Assembly (NCBI RefSeq): GCF_003287355.1
Contig: NZ_QMIM01000004.1
Coordinates: 1 to 64,000 of the forward strand
From: Halorubrum sp. 48-1-W
Lineage (GTDB): Archaea > Halobacteriota > Halobacteria > Halobacteriales > Haloferacaceae
DNA length: 64,000 nucleotides
Direction: 5' to 3'
Made by a program: the position numbers and the translations under genes. The notes under the pieces are model-generated. The model was not told the origin of the DNA. It saw nothing but the letters and a program-made list of their open reading frames with translations, and did not search any database. This document shows, in pieces, positions 34,579 through 42,559 of this stretch (within the stretch, counting starts at the first letter, position 1; every line of letters begins with the position of its first letter).

Positions 34579-35331
34579 ATGACGTACCGGCTAGACGAGA
34601 TCGATCGGCGCATCATCCACGCGCTGATGGAGGACGCACGGAACACCTCCGCGCCGATGATCGCCGAGGGATTGAACGTCTCCGCGGGAACGGTCCGGAA
34701 CCGGATCGAACAGCTGGAGGAGGCCGGCGTGATCCAGGGGTACACCGCGACCATCGACTTCGAGCGGGCGGGCGGGCGACTGACGTCGCTGTACATGTGT
34801 ACGGTCCCTGCCGCCGAGCGCGAACGACTGGCGTTGGCGGCTCAGTCGATCCCGGGCGTGATCAACGTCCGCGTACTGATGGCCGGGCGGCGCGACCTCC
34901 AGGTCGTCGCCGTCGGTAACGACACCAGGGACCTCCGGGAGATCGCACGCGCGCTCTCGGAGCTCGACATCCGGATCGAAGACGAGGAGCTCGTTCAGAC
35001 GGAGATACGGAGCCCGTACGCCTCGTTCGGCCCCGAGGACGTTTCCGGGTCGACGACAGCGACCGGACTCGTGACCCTCGGCGACGGCACCGAGGTCTTC
35101 GAGGTGGCCGTCACCGAAGGGGCACCGATCGTCGGGCTGAGCCTCGAGACAGCTCGAGAGGAGGACCTCCTGCCGGAACAGGTGATCCTGATCTCGATCG
35201 AACGGGACGGCGCGATCGTTCAACCCGAGGACGGGACCGTCATCGAGGCCGACGACGTCGTCACCCTGATCCCGCAGGGGGTCCCCAAGGACGAAGCGCT
35301 GAGCACGTTCTCGGACTCCGTTCCCTCCTAG
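34579..35331 (+). CDS. Lrp/AsnC regulator fused to a TrkA C-terminal (RCK_C) domain
   Basis: This 250-residue protein joins an AsnC-type helix-turn-helix (about residues 5-60, LDEIDRRIIHALMEDARN and VSAGTVRNRIEQLEEAGVI), an Lrp-like central domain (about 63-140) and a C-terminal RCK_C/TrkA_C domain (about 160-240, with EVAVTEGAPIVGLSLETA and GTVIEADDVVTLI). RCK_C domains bind small ligands and commonly regulate transporters, so it may sense a nucleotide or ion and control the neighbouring permease. It is downstream of the permease on the same strand. Confidence 0.86.
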   Translation: MTYRLDEIDRRIIHALMEDARNTSAPMIAEGLNVSAGTVRNRIEQLEEAGVIQGYTATIDFERAGGRLTSLYMCTVPAAERERLALAAQSIPGVINVRVLMAGRRDLQVVAVGNDTRDLREIARALSELDIRIEDEELVQTEIRSPYASFGPEDVSGSTTATGLVTLGDGTEVFEVAVTEGAPIVGLSLETAREEDLLPEQVILISIERDGAIVQPEDGTVIEADDVVTLIPQGVPKDEALSTFSDSVPS

Positions 35332-35396
35332 CGCGTGCGGGTCCGGACAGGGTCGCGGGTCCGTCCCCGGGTTCAGTCCCGGCTTCGATCACACCG

Positions 35397-36140
35397 TTAC
35401 GCCGATCGCTCGTCTCGACTCGCCGAGTCGTCTCCGTAGTCTCGCCGGACCACGATCACCGGGTCGCCCGTTCGGTCGGCGATCCGATCCGGTAGCGTCC
35501 CGAATATCCGGTCGCCCAGGCGCGATTCCGCCTGGTACATGACGACGGCGTCGTACTCCTCCGCGACCCGGAGGATCTCCTCGTCGTGTTCGTCGCCCTC
35601 GACGACGCGGGTGTCGATCAGGTCCGTATCGAACCCGGACTCGATCATTCCCGCGCGCGTCTCGGCGACGACCGATTCGGCGTGCTCAATCGCCTCACCT
35701 CCCTCGGCCACGTGGAACAGCGTGACTTCCCGAGTCGCGTCCTCACAGAGTACGTTGACGAACGCGGGGAGTCGGGAGAGATCGGGGACCGCCGGCACCG
35801 GGACGAGGATCCGGTCTATCCCCTCCGTCGGCGCCGGGGTGAGCTCCGCCGCGCAGTCCTCCTCGATCATGACCCGATCGATCGCGGCTGCCCGGTCCTT
35901 CCCGAACACCAGGCGGGTGCGAACGGACTGGCTCACCGCACGGAACGGCTCCGCGACCTCCTCGAGCGCTGTCTCCGCCTCCGCTTCGAACTGTTCGCGA
36001 GCCGCCTCGGACGGGGTCTGTTCGGGCACCGCGAAGTGACCCATGACCACGATGTCGAGCGACGCCAAGTCATCCACGAGGACGGGCGAGACCGGTTCCG
36101 GATCGGGGAGTTCGAACGGAACGAGAACGGTATCGGTCAT
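35397..36140 (-). CDS. UspA-family universal stress protein
   Basis: This 247-residue protein starts MTDTVLVPFELPDPEPVS and ends with a typical Usp half: IDRILVPVPA, EEYDAVVMYQAE, RLGDRIFGTLPDRIADRTGDPVIVV. The ATP-binding G-x2-G-x9-G(S/T) signature is degenerate in the second half. The first half is a divergent Usp fold, so this is a tandem Usp protein. The ATG at 36140 has AATATTTTT about 28 bases upstream on its strand; the longer frame to 36236 is not favoured. It is convergent with the regulator gene. Confidence 0.8.
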   Translation of the reverse strand: MTDTVLVPFELPDPEPVSPVLVDDLASLDIVVMGHFAVPEQTPSEAAREQFEAEAETALEEVAEPFRAVSQSVRTRLVFGKDRAAAIDRVMIEEDCAAELTPAPTEGIDRILVPVPAVPDLSRLPAFVNVLCEDATREVTLFHVAEGGEAIEHAESVVAETRAGMIESGFDTDLIDTRVVEGDEHDEEILRVAEEYDAVVMYQAESRLGDRIFGTLPDRIADRTGDPVIVVRRDYGDDSASRDERSA

Positions 36141-36395
36141 ACCGCAACTCGGAATTCTACGGAAAAATATCTGCCGTCGATTCCCGTCGGCGCGGGACGG
36201 CCCCTCCGAACTGCCGGCCCATCGACCCGGAGACATCGGCCACTACTCGCCGTCTCGACGACGCCGAGACTCGTGAGCGGACCTCGTCGGCAGGGTCGAA
36301 AACCCGCTTGAGGGTCGTCGAAACGGTGGGCGGTTGCGTATCCGACGGGGGGATGACGCTCGTCTGACTGACATTTATCCCCGTGGATCAGGTAC

Positions 36396-36842
36396 ATGCT
36401 ATCTCGACACATGATCCTCGGTCCCCCCGTCCAGAACGTCCACTATCGAGGCGAATCGAGCGGTAGCGAGCGACACGCGCCTGGAACCCCCCTCGACCCG
36501 ATCTCGGCGGCTCGAAGCGATCCGGGGGACCGGGAACGTGCCGTGGACCGACGGACCGGTCCGTCGGATCGGAGGGAACGCCTCCTCCCGGACCGCGACC
36601 CTAGCCGGTCCGGCAGCGGGGATCGCTCCCCGGACGGGAGGGACCGGTCCGACGTCGAGATCGAGCGGCTGGAGGCCGAGATCGAACGCAAGGACCGACA
36701 CCTCCGGTACGTGATCGAGCGCTACGAACGGCTCCTCTCGGAAAAGGACCGAAAGCTCTCCGAGAAACGCTCGGAGACGACGGACGACGTCTGGTCGGCG
36801 GTCCGGTCGGCGGTCGCGAGCTTCTTCCGGGGCGATCGATAG
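36396..36842 (+). CDS. Charged coiled-coil protein of unknown function
   Basis: This 148-residue hydrophilic protein has a low-complexity Arg/Asp/Ser/Pro-rich first half (residues 15-85), then a coiled coil (VEIERLEAEIERKDRHLRYVIERYERLLSEK) and a final amphipathic helix (VWSAVRSAVASFFRGDR). Similar haloarchaeal coiled-coil proteins exist, but I do not recognise the family with certainty. ACATTTATCC lies about 25 bases before the ATG at 36396. It is convergent with the HerA-like ATPase, with 26 bases between stops. Confidence 0.65.
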   Translation: MLSRHMILGPPVQNVHYRGESSGSERHAPGTPLDPISAARSDPGDRERAVDRRTGPSDRRERLLPDRDPSRSGSGDRSPDGRDRSDVEIERLEAEIERKDRHLRYVIERYERLLSEKDRKLSEKRSETTDDVWSAVRSAVASFFRGDR

Positions 36843-36868
36843 CTTCCCTCCCGGGCGACCGACCTCGC

Positions 36869-38821
36869 TCACTCGTCGCCGCTTCGGCCCCGTTCGGCGA
36901 GCCGTCGTGCCGCCTCGCTCAGTTTCGACTCCGCCGGCCGACCCGTGTTCCCCTCGTCGTCTCCGTCGCGTCCGGTGACCCCGTCCCCCCGATCGCCCCC
37001 CGTGTATCGGCGGTCCGACCCGGTCGACGCGTCGTCCCGCCCGCCGACCTCCTCGGGGGTCGCGTCCGGCGGATACGACCGCTCGCCGGGCGGGACGAAC
37101 GCGGTTTCGACCGCGCGGACGACCTCCCGCACCGACTCCTCGTCGAGGCGGTCGGCGTATGCCTCGCGGATCAGGTCGGGGACCGCGTACGCGTAGCGGC
37201 CGCGACCGGCGTGACGGATCAGCCCGGCCTTCCGGATCGGGCGGTGCCGGCTGTAGGCGTGACCCGCGTCGCCGTCGCCGCCGGCGTCGATGTGGGCGGC
37301 CACGGGATCGGAGACGCCCTCGCGTCGGTAGTGCTGTAACATCCCGCGCGACAGCTCCAGGAGCGACTCGATCCGCCCGCGTAGCTCGTCGATGACCGCC
37401 TCCCGGGTGCCGAGTTCGATGGCGTCGTCGAACCGGAGCGCGCCCTCGGCCACGTCCGCGCGCGTCACGGGGTCCACGTTGGCCGACCGCTCGGGTTCGG
37501 CGTCGTCGGTTCCGGGCCCGGTTTCGGCTTCGCCCGTGGGTACAGCCCCGTCGGCGTCGGCGCGGTCGTTCCTCCCGTCGGCGCCAGCGCGGTCGTCCGA
37601 GTCGTCACTGCGGTCGTGCGGATCGGTGTCGACTGCTCCGTCCTCGTCCCGGCTTTCGTCCTCGTCCCGGCTTTCGTCCTCGTCCCGGCTTCCGTTTTCC
37701 CTCCTGTCCCCGTCCCTGTAGGCTTCCAGACCCGACTGCGCCCGCCGCTTCTCGGAGGCGACCGAGCGGCCGGAACCGCCGCGATAGGGTGCCTCCGCCT
37801 TGCCCAAGAGCGCCTGGGCGAACTGGTCGGCCATGTCGCTCAGGTCCTGGGCCTCCTCCAGTTCGCGCTCGAGCTGGCGGACCCGCTGGTCCTTCTTCTC
37901 GAGCTCCTGGCGGAGGTCGGCGAGCTCGGATTCGTGGCGTGCCTTCTCGTCGGAGATGGACTGGAGCTCCCCGACGAGGTCGCTCGAGACCGACTTGAGC
38001 TCCGGCCGCTCGAAGTCGTCGAGCCCGGGGGTCGCGCCGGCGTCGAACGTCCGCTTGCGGTGGAACTGGATCCGGCGGATGGACTCGTCCCAGTCGGTCA
38101 TCAGGAACGCCTCGCCGTCGCCCAGGTCCTCCACGGCGCTCGCGTACTTCGAGCCCAGGATCCGGCCGACCACCTTCGTGTCGTTGTCCCAGGTGAGCCG
38201 GTGCCAGCAGAGCCAGTCGCACTGGGTGATGAAGTCTTTTTTCACGTCGGCCGGACGCTGGCTGATCCCCACGATGCCGAGGCCGTGTTTCCGGCCGCGT
38301 TTACCCACCTTGATCAGCATCTTTCCCGTCTCGTCCATCCCGCCGCCCTCCGGGATGTACTCGTGACACTCCTCGACGACGAGCAGGAAGGGCTTCTTCA
38401 GGCGCTTCTCCTTGGCGAACAGCTGTTTGACGACCTCCAAGAGCAGCTCGTTGGCCACGTCCTCCTCGAGGTATCCGGAGACGTCGAGGATGATCGGCAC
38501 GTTCTGTTCCAACGCGAGGTTCGCGAGCTTCTCGGCGTGTTCGGGGGAGACGACGATGTCGCACTCGTCGTCGGCGCCGGCGTGGAGGATCTCGTATTCC
38601 TCCTTTAATCCGTAATATTCCCCGTCTACGTCGACGATGAGGAGTCCAAACGCCGAATTGAGGAGTTTCTCGGCAACTACGGAGGCGGTGTTGCTCTTTC
38701 CGGATCCGGATTTGCCAGTTATGAATCCTCGACCGGTGAGAAGTTCCACCACCGGGAGCGATACGTCCTCGTTCTGCTTTTGATCGACGCCGACGGATAT
38801 CTCTTGTTTTTTGTCAGTCAT
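36869..38821 (-). CDS. HerA/DUF87-type ATPase with replaced 5' end
   Basis: This 650-residue P-loop ATPase of the HerA/FtsK superfamily has Walker A GKSGSGKSN at 36-44, Walker B-like hydrophobic-VVEECHEY near 147, and the family stretches HGLGIVGISQRPADVKKDF and CDWLCWHRLTW. A coiled coil spans about 290-330, followed by an acidic SRDEDE repeat linker and a C-terminal winged-helix-like part. HerA homologues pump DNA in repair or conjugation-like processes; the role of this family is not settled. The first 70 codons are AT-rich and use TTA, GGA and AAA codons unlike the rest. The ATG overlaps the HNH stop by eight bases. Confidence 0.85.
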   Translation of the reverse strand: MTDKKQEISVGVDQKQNEDVSLPVVELLTGRGFITGKSGSGKSNTASVVAEKLLNSAFGLLIVDVDGEYYGLKEEYEILHAGADDECDIVVSPEHAEKLANLALEQNVPIILDVSGYLEEDVANELLLEVVKQLFAKEKRLKKPFLLVVEECHEYIPEGGGMDETGKMLIKVGKRGRKHGLGIVGISQRPADVKKDFITQCDWLCWHRLTWDNDTKVVGRILGSKYASAVEDLGDGEAFLMTDWDESIRRIQFHRKRTFDAGATPGLDDFERPELKSVSSDLVGELQSISDEKARHESELADLRQELEKKDQRVRQLERELEEAQDLSDMADQFAQALLGKAEAPYRGGSGRSVASEKRRAQSGLEAYRDGDRRENGSRDEDESRDEDESRDEDGAVDTDPHDRSDDSDDRAGADGRNDRADADGAVPTGEAETGPGTDDAEPERSANVDPVTRADVAEGALRFDDAIELGTREAVIDELRGRIESLLELSRGMLQHYRREGVSDPVAAHIDAGGDGDAGHAYSRHRPIRKAGLIRHAGRGRYAYAVPDLIREAYADRLDEESVREVVRAVETAFVPPGERSYPPDATPEEVGGRDDASTGSDRRYTGGDRGDGVTGRDGDDEGNTGRPAESKLSEAARRLAERGRSGDE

Positions 38822-39773
38822 TTTGTTTCGTATTCGGCGGTTCGACGGTGTTGTGGCACGAACGACAGAGTGTCATCAGATTGTCGAGTGTGTTTGCGCT
38901 CTCTGGTGATTGAAACGTTCGGATCGGTCGCTGATGGTGGACATCCAGTCCGATGTCGGTCTGATCTCGGTGTTCCGACTGAGTGATTCCACATCTCTGA
39001 CACTCGTAGTCGTCTCGACGAAGGGCCTTCCGACGTTGACACATCCAGTTATCGCCGTAGTACTCGTCTACACCTCCCTTCCAGCGGTGATGTAACTCTC
39101 CGGGTTGTGACCCGACCGAACGCGTTTCGATTTCATGGTGACCCAACCAGCCGTGAACGGTCGAGGGGGCACACTCAAGCCGCTCCGCTATCTCGTACGT
39201 GCTCATTCCGTCCGTGAGATACATCGATCTGAGCTTCGATTCGGTCTGTAACTCTGCGGGTGTTTCCGGATTGTACGTGCGTGTTTCGATATCATGGCGA
39301 TGTATCCACTTCTCGATCGTCTGTCGACTACAGTCGAGTTCTGTTGCTACCTCCGCCATCGTTAGTCCCGATTCGACGTACAACCGGCGAAGCGTCTCTT
39401 CGTCGTGCCACGGCTGGTCCGTTCGGATGCGACTCGTGTCGATTCCGAATCGGCGTAACCATACGTGAACGATCCCCTGACTACAATCCAGTTCGTCCGC
39501 GATATCGCTCTGGCTCATCCCCTTTTGACGAAGGGACCGAAGACGATCCTCGCTTTTCCACGGTTGTGATTTCTCGATGCCGTGTTTTTTTAGCCAATTC
39601 TCGATCGTTTTTCGACTACAACCGAGTGTTTCGCCGATTTTTGTCGTCGTGAGGTCGTCCTCTATGTACAGTGATCGGAGTCGATCGGCGTCCCGCCAAG
39701 GGTTCTTTCCGGTCACTGTCGACGCCCCGATCGTCCGAAGAGTTTCGTGCCGTACATGGCAAGTACTTTCCAT
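38814..39773 (-). CDS. HNH endonuclease with four tandem helix-turn-helix modules
   Basis: This 319-residue protein contains four repeats of about 50 residues, each a helix-turn-helix with the pattern LxxLY-x-ELxCSxxTIxxWLxxHxIExR (about 24-70, 71-120, 121-170 and 171-222). A C-terminal HNH nuclease domain carries Cys258/Cys261, His279/His280, Asn298 and Cys303/Cys306/His307. This is the architecture of a free-standing homing endonuclease: the modules would read a long DNA site and the HNH would cut it. Its GC content is far below that of its neighbours. It lies between an orphan 5' fragment of the ATPase gene and the current ATPase start (overlap ATGACTGA). The ATG is 18 bases after the fragment's stop. 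Confidence 0.85.
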   Translation of the reverse strand: MESTCHVRHETLRTIGASTVTGKNPWRDADRLRSLYIEDDLTTTKIGETLGCSRKTIENWLKKHGIEKSQPWKSEDRLRSLRQKGMSQSDIADELDCSQGIVHVWLRRFGIDTSRIRTDQPWHDEETLRRLYVESGLTMAEVATELDCSRQTIEKWIHRHDIETRTYNPETPAELQTESKLRSMYLTDGMSTYEIAERLECAPSTVHGWLGHHEIETRSVGSQPGELHHRWKGGVDEYYGDNWMCQRRKALRRDDYECQRCGITQSEHRDQTDIGLDVHHQRPIRTFQSPESANTLDNLMTLCRSCHNTVEPPNTKQND

Positions 39774-39791
39774 GCTATCCTACATAATATT

Positions 39792-39881
39792 TCACGAGCA
39801 GATCGACTCCGGTTCCGCCGTCGCGTCGCCGCCGATCCCCTCGCTGACGTCCGCGACGTGGATCGTCTCCTGCTCGGTCAT
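39792..39881 (-). pseudogene. Orphan original promoter-proximal start of the HerA-like ATPase gene
   Basis: A 29-codon frame opens at the ATG at 39881 and reads MTEQETIHVADVSEGIGGDA before ending shortly after at a stop at 39792. The IHVADVSEG pattern is what I expect at the N-terminus of haloarchaeal HerA/DUF87 ATPases, directly before LPVVELLTGRG. A good TATA element (GTTTATC, 39906-39912) lies 28 bases upstream. It uses high-GC codons, unlike the HNH gene next to it. I infer that it is the ancestral first exon-like piece left behind by insertion, now possibly a short leader peptide for the HNH-ATPase transcript. Confidence 0.65.
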
Positions 39882-40002
39882 ACCCGTGACAGGTAGCGCC
39901 CGCGTGATAAACTATCGCCTCGGGTCGTCGTGATCGGGACGTCTCGACCGCGGGCGGGACGAAGCCGCAACGACTTACATCCCGCCGGTCGATCCCGGAT
40001 CC

Positions 40003-40620
40003 ATGCCCACGGTCCAGGACCTCATCGACCGGCTCGAGACGGAAGCGGCGGCGGACGCCGACCCGGAGACGACCCCCGACGTGGGGATAATCATGGGGTC
40101 GGACTCCGATCTCCCGACGATGGAGGGCGCCTACGACGCCCTCTCGGAGCTGGGGTTCGCCGAGCAGACCGACTTCGCCGAGCAGCCGACAGCGCGGTTC
40201 ACCTTCGAGAGCTACGTCGTCTCCGCACACCGGACCCCCGAACTCATGTACGCCTACGGCGAGACCGCGGCGGACCGCGGACTGGACGTGATCGTCGCCG
40301 GCGCGGGCGGGAAGTCGGCTGACCTCCCGAACATGACCGCCTCCATCGCGTACCCGATCCCCGTGATCGGCGTCCCGGTCCAGGAGAAGTCCGTGGACTC
40401 CGTGATCGGGATGCCGACCGGCGCGCCGATCGTCGCCGTCGACGCCGGCAAGTCGTTCAACGCCGGGCTGTCGGCCGGCCAGGTGCTCGCACGCGAACAC
40501 GACGAGATCGAAGAACGGCTGGTGGCGTACCACGAGGACCTCAAAGACGGCGTCGCCGACGTCTCGGCCGACCTCCACGACCTGGGGATCGACGGGTTCC
40601 GCGAGAGACACGGGGAGTGA
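40003..40620 (+). CDS. purE: N5-carboxyaminoimidazole ribonucleotide mutase
   Basis: This 205-residue PurE catalyses a carboxyl shift in purine synthesis. The core motifs are VGIIMGSDSDLPTMEGA, ESYVVSAHRTPELMYAYGE with the catalytic His, and the GAGGKSADLPNM and GVPVQEKSVDS loops. About 25 extra residues precede the core. The usual partner purK is not adjacent on either side. ACTTACATC lies about 27 bases before the ATG. It is divergent from the interrupted ATPase locus. Confidence 0.96.
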   Translation: MPTVQDLIDRLETEAAADADPETTPDVGIIMGSDSDLPTMEGAYDALSELGFAEQTDFAEQPTARFTFESYVVSAHRTPELMYAYGETAADRGLDVIVAGAGGKSADLPNMTASIAYPIPVIGVPVQEKSVDSVIGMPTGAPIVAVDAGKSFNAGLSAGQVLAREHDEIEERLVAYHEDLKDGVADVSADLHDLGIDGFRERHGE

Positions 40621-40693
40621 CGACCGAATCCGGCCGGGTTCCCCGGGATCCGACGAGGTTTATGACTGAACCGTTAACCACGCTCGAATCACA

Positions 40694-41983
40694 GTGATAT
40701 CCCGGGTTCGGCGGATCGCGGCGGGCGTCGACGGGCTCCGTGACGACCCACGGACGCCGGTCCTGGTCGCCGTCGCGGGCGGGTGGTTCCTCTCGCTCGG
40801 CGTTCGGCTCGTCTATCCGGCGGTGATCCCGCACCTCCGTACCGCCTACGGGATATCGCTTTCGACGGCCGGCCTCCTCCTCACCGTGTTGTGGCTGGCG
40901 TACGCGGTCGGTCAGCTCCCGGGCGGAGTCCTCTCGGACCGGTTCGGCGAGCGGGCGGTGCTCGTGGCGAGCACGCTCGTCTCCGGGGCCGTCCTCGGGT
41001 TGGTCGTCGTCGCCGGGGTCGTCGAGCTGTTGTTCGCCGCGACGGCGCTGTTCGGGCTGAGCACGGCGCTGTACGGCGTCTCCCGGTTCACCATCCTGTC
41101 GGCGGTCTACCCCGACAACGACGGGACCGCGATCGGGGTCACGATGGCGGCCGGCGACCTCGGGAACACCCTCCTGCCGCCGTTCGCCGGCTTCCTCGCG
41201 GTCACGTTTGCCTGGCAGTTCGGGTTCGCGTTCGCGATCCCGGGATTCCTGCTCGCGGCGGTCGGCCTGTTCGCCACGCTCCCGAAGCCGAACGGCGGCG
41301 CCGGCGAGGGCGACGCGGACCCGCCCTCTGCCGACCCGTCTGCGCCCTCCGCCGACACCGCGTCGACGGCCGGGGGCGGGTCCCTCCAGCGTGCGGTCGG
41401 GACGGCCCGGACCGTCGCGGACGCCCTCCGGACCCGGCCCGTGATCGTCGTGACGACGATCCAGACGCTCGCCTACTGTGCCTGGCAGGCGTTCACCGGC
41501 TTCTACCCCACCTACCTGATCGACGTGAAGGGGCTCGCGCCGACGACGGCGACGCTGCTTTTCGGCGGCTTCTTCGCCATGGGCGTCGCGGTCAAGCCCG
41601 TGACCGGCCGCGCGTACGACCTGTACGGGGCGCGACGGACGCTTCCCCTCGTGTTGGCGGTCGCGACCGTCTCGCTCGCCGTCCTCCCCTCCGTGGGGTC
41701 GCTCCCCGGGCTGAGCGTTCTGACGCTCGGGCTCAGCGCCCTGCTCGGCTACTCGACGGCGACGCTCTCGTATCTCACGTCGGCCCTCCCGTCGACCGTC
41801 CGCGGGTCCGGGCTCGGCGTGCTCCGGACCGGGTACATGGGCATCGGCGCGGGGAGCCCCGTCGTCGCCGGTGCCCTCGCCGACGCTGGCTTCTTCGACG
41901 AGGTGTTCCTCCTGTCGTCGGCGCTCGCCCTCGCCGCTGCCGGCTGTTGTCTGTTCTTGCCCCGAGGCGCGCCACGGCCGTAG
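40694..41983 (+). CDS. MFS transporter
   Basis: This 429-residue major facilitator protein has about 12 helices with a central acidic/Ser/Ala linker (about residues 200-235). The loop 2-3 signature appears as GVLSDRFGERAVL, and its counterpart in the second half as VTGRAYDLYGARRTLPLV. It could export or import small molecules; the substrate is unknown. The start is GTG at 40694, with GTTTATG about 32 bases upstream, 73 bases after purE. Confidence 0.85.
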   Translation: MISRVRRIAAGVDGLRDDPRTPVLVAVAGGWFLSLGVRLVYPAVIPHLRTAYGISLSTAGLLLTVLWLAYAVGQLPGGVLSDRFGERAVLVASTLVSGAVLGLVVVAGVVELLFAATALFGLSTALYGVSRFTILSAVYPDNDGTAIGVTMAAGDLGNTLLPPFAGFLAVTFAWQFGFAFAIPGFLLAAVGLFATLPKPNGGAGEGDADPPSADPSAPSADTASTAGGGSLQRAVGTARTVADALRTRPVIVVTTIQTLAYCAWQAFTGFYPTYLIDVKGLAPTTATLLFGGFFAMGVAVKPVTGRAYDLYGARRTLPLVLAVATVSLAVLPSVGSLPGLSVLTLGLSALLGYSTATLSYLTSALPSTVRGSGLGVLRTGYMGIGAGSPVVAGALADAGFFDEVFLLSSALALAAAGCCLFLPRGAPRP

Positions 41984-42139
41984 CTCGCGCCGTACTCGCG
42001 GGGGAGACCCGATGGCGGCCGTCGCCCGGGGACCGGTCGGAGGTCGGCGCCCGGAAACCGGCCTTCGGAACGCCCGCGCGCACGAGTCTCAACGCTTATG
42101 AGGGGGCGGTTCAAATCCCAGCACGTTACGGAGACCTAT

Positions 42140-42559
42140 ATGAGTGATTGGATAGCGATCGGCGCCTTGGCGGCCGTCGGCCTCCTCATCCCCGTCGGGA
42201 TGATGACGGTTTCGGCGTTGCTTCGGCCGAGCGTGCCTGAGACCGGTAAAAGAACTACATACGAGTCCGGCGAGACGCCGACGGGCGGAACGCGGATCCG
42301 GTTCAACATTCAGTACTACATGGTCGCGCTGTTGTTCGTCGTCTTCGACATCGAGACCGTGTTGCTGTTCCCGTGGGCCGTCATCTACCGCCCGGCGATC
42401 GAGGCGGGCGTCCCCATGAGCGACCTGCTGTGGCCGATGTTGGCCTTCGTCGGGATCCTCGCGATCGGGCTCGGCTGGGCGTGGCGGACCGGCGCCGTCG
42501 AGTGGGCCCGGAGTTCCCGTGCGGCCAGCAGAAAGACGGAGCGTGACCTCAACACATGA
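42140..42559 (+). CDS. nuoA: NADH-quinone oxidoreductase-like subunit A
   Basis: This 139-residue membrane subunit has three helices. Conserved stretches are YESGETPTGG, the FNIQYYMVALLFVVFDIETVLLFPWA helix 2 with its acidic pair, and a third helix at about 95-117. It opens the eleven-gene nuo operon, and its stop overlaps the nuoB start by four bases. The ATG at 42140 was chosen because TTCAAATCC lies about 25 bases upstream; this is the operon's only clear promoter. Confidence 0.94.
   Translation: MSDWIAIGALAAVGLLIPVGMMTVSALLRPSVPETGKRTTYESGETPTGGTRIRFNIQYYMVALLFVVFDIETVLLFPWAVIYRPAIEAGVPMSDLLWPMLAFVGILAIGLGWAWRTGAVEWARSSRAASRKTERDLNT

Noticed and set aside
38814-39773. Intein or group I intron in the HerA-like ATPase
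   Set aside because: No intein splice motifs flank the HNH, its frame differs from that of the ATPase and ends with its own stop, and introns of that kind are not known in archaeal protein genes.
39775-40611. A 278-codon minus-strand frame opposite purE
   Set aside because: It overlaps the well-conserved purE gene and has no recognisable domain; only the short frame at 39792-39881, in another phase, has a promoter and a sensible N-terminus.
42105-42125. tRNA T-arm (GGTTCAAATCC)
   Set aside because: The flanking bases cannot form the T-stem and no cloverleaf can be drawn; the run sits where the nuoA TATA element is expected.
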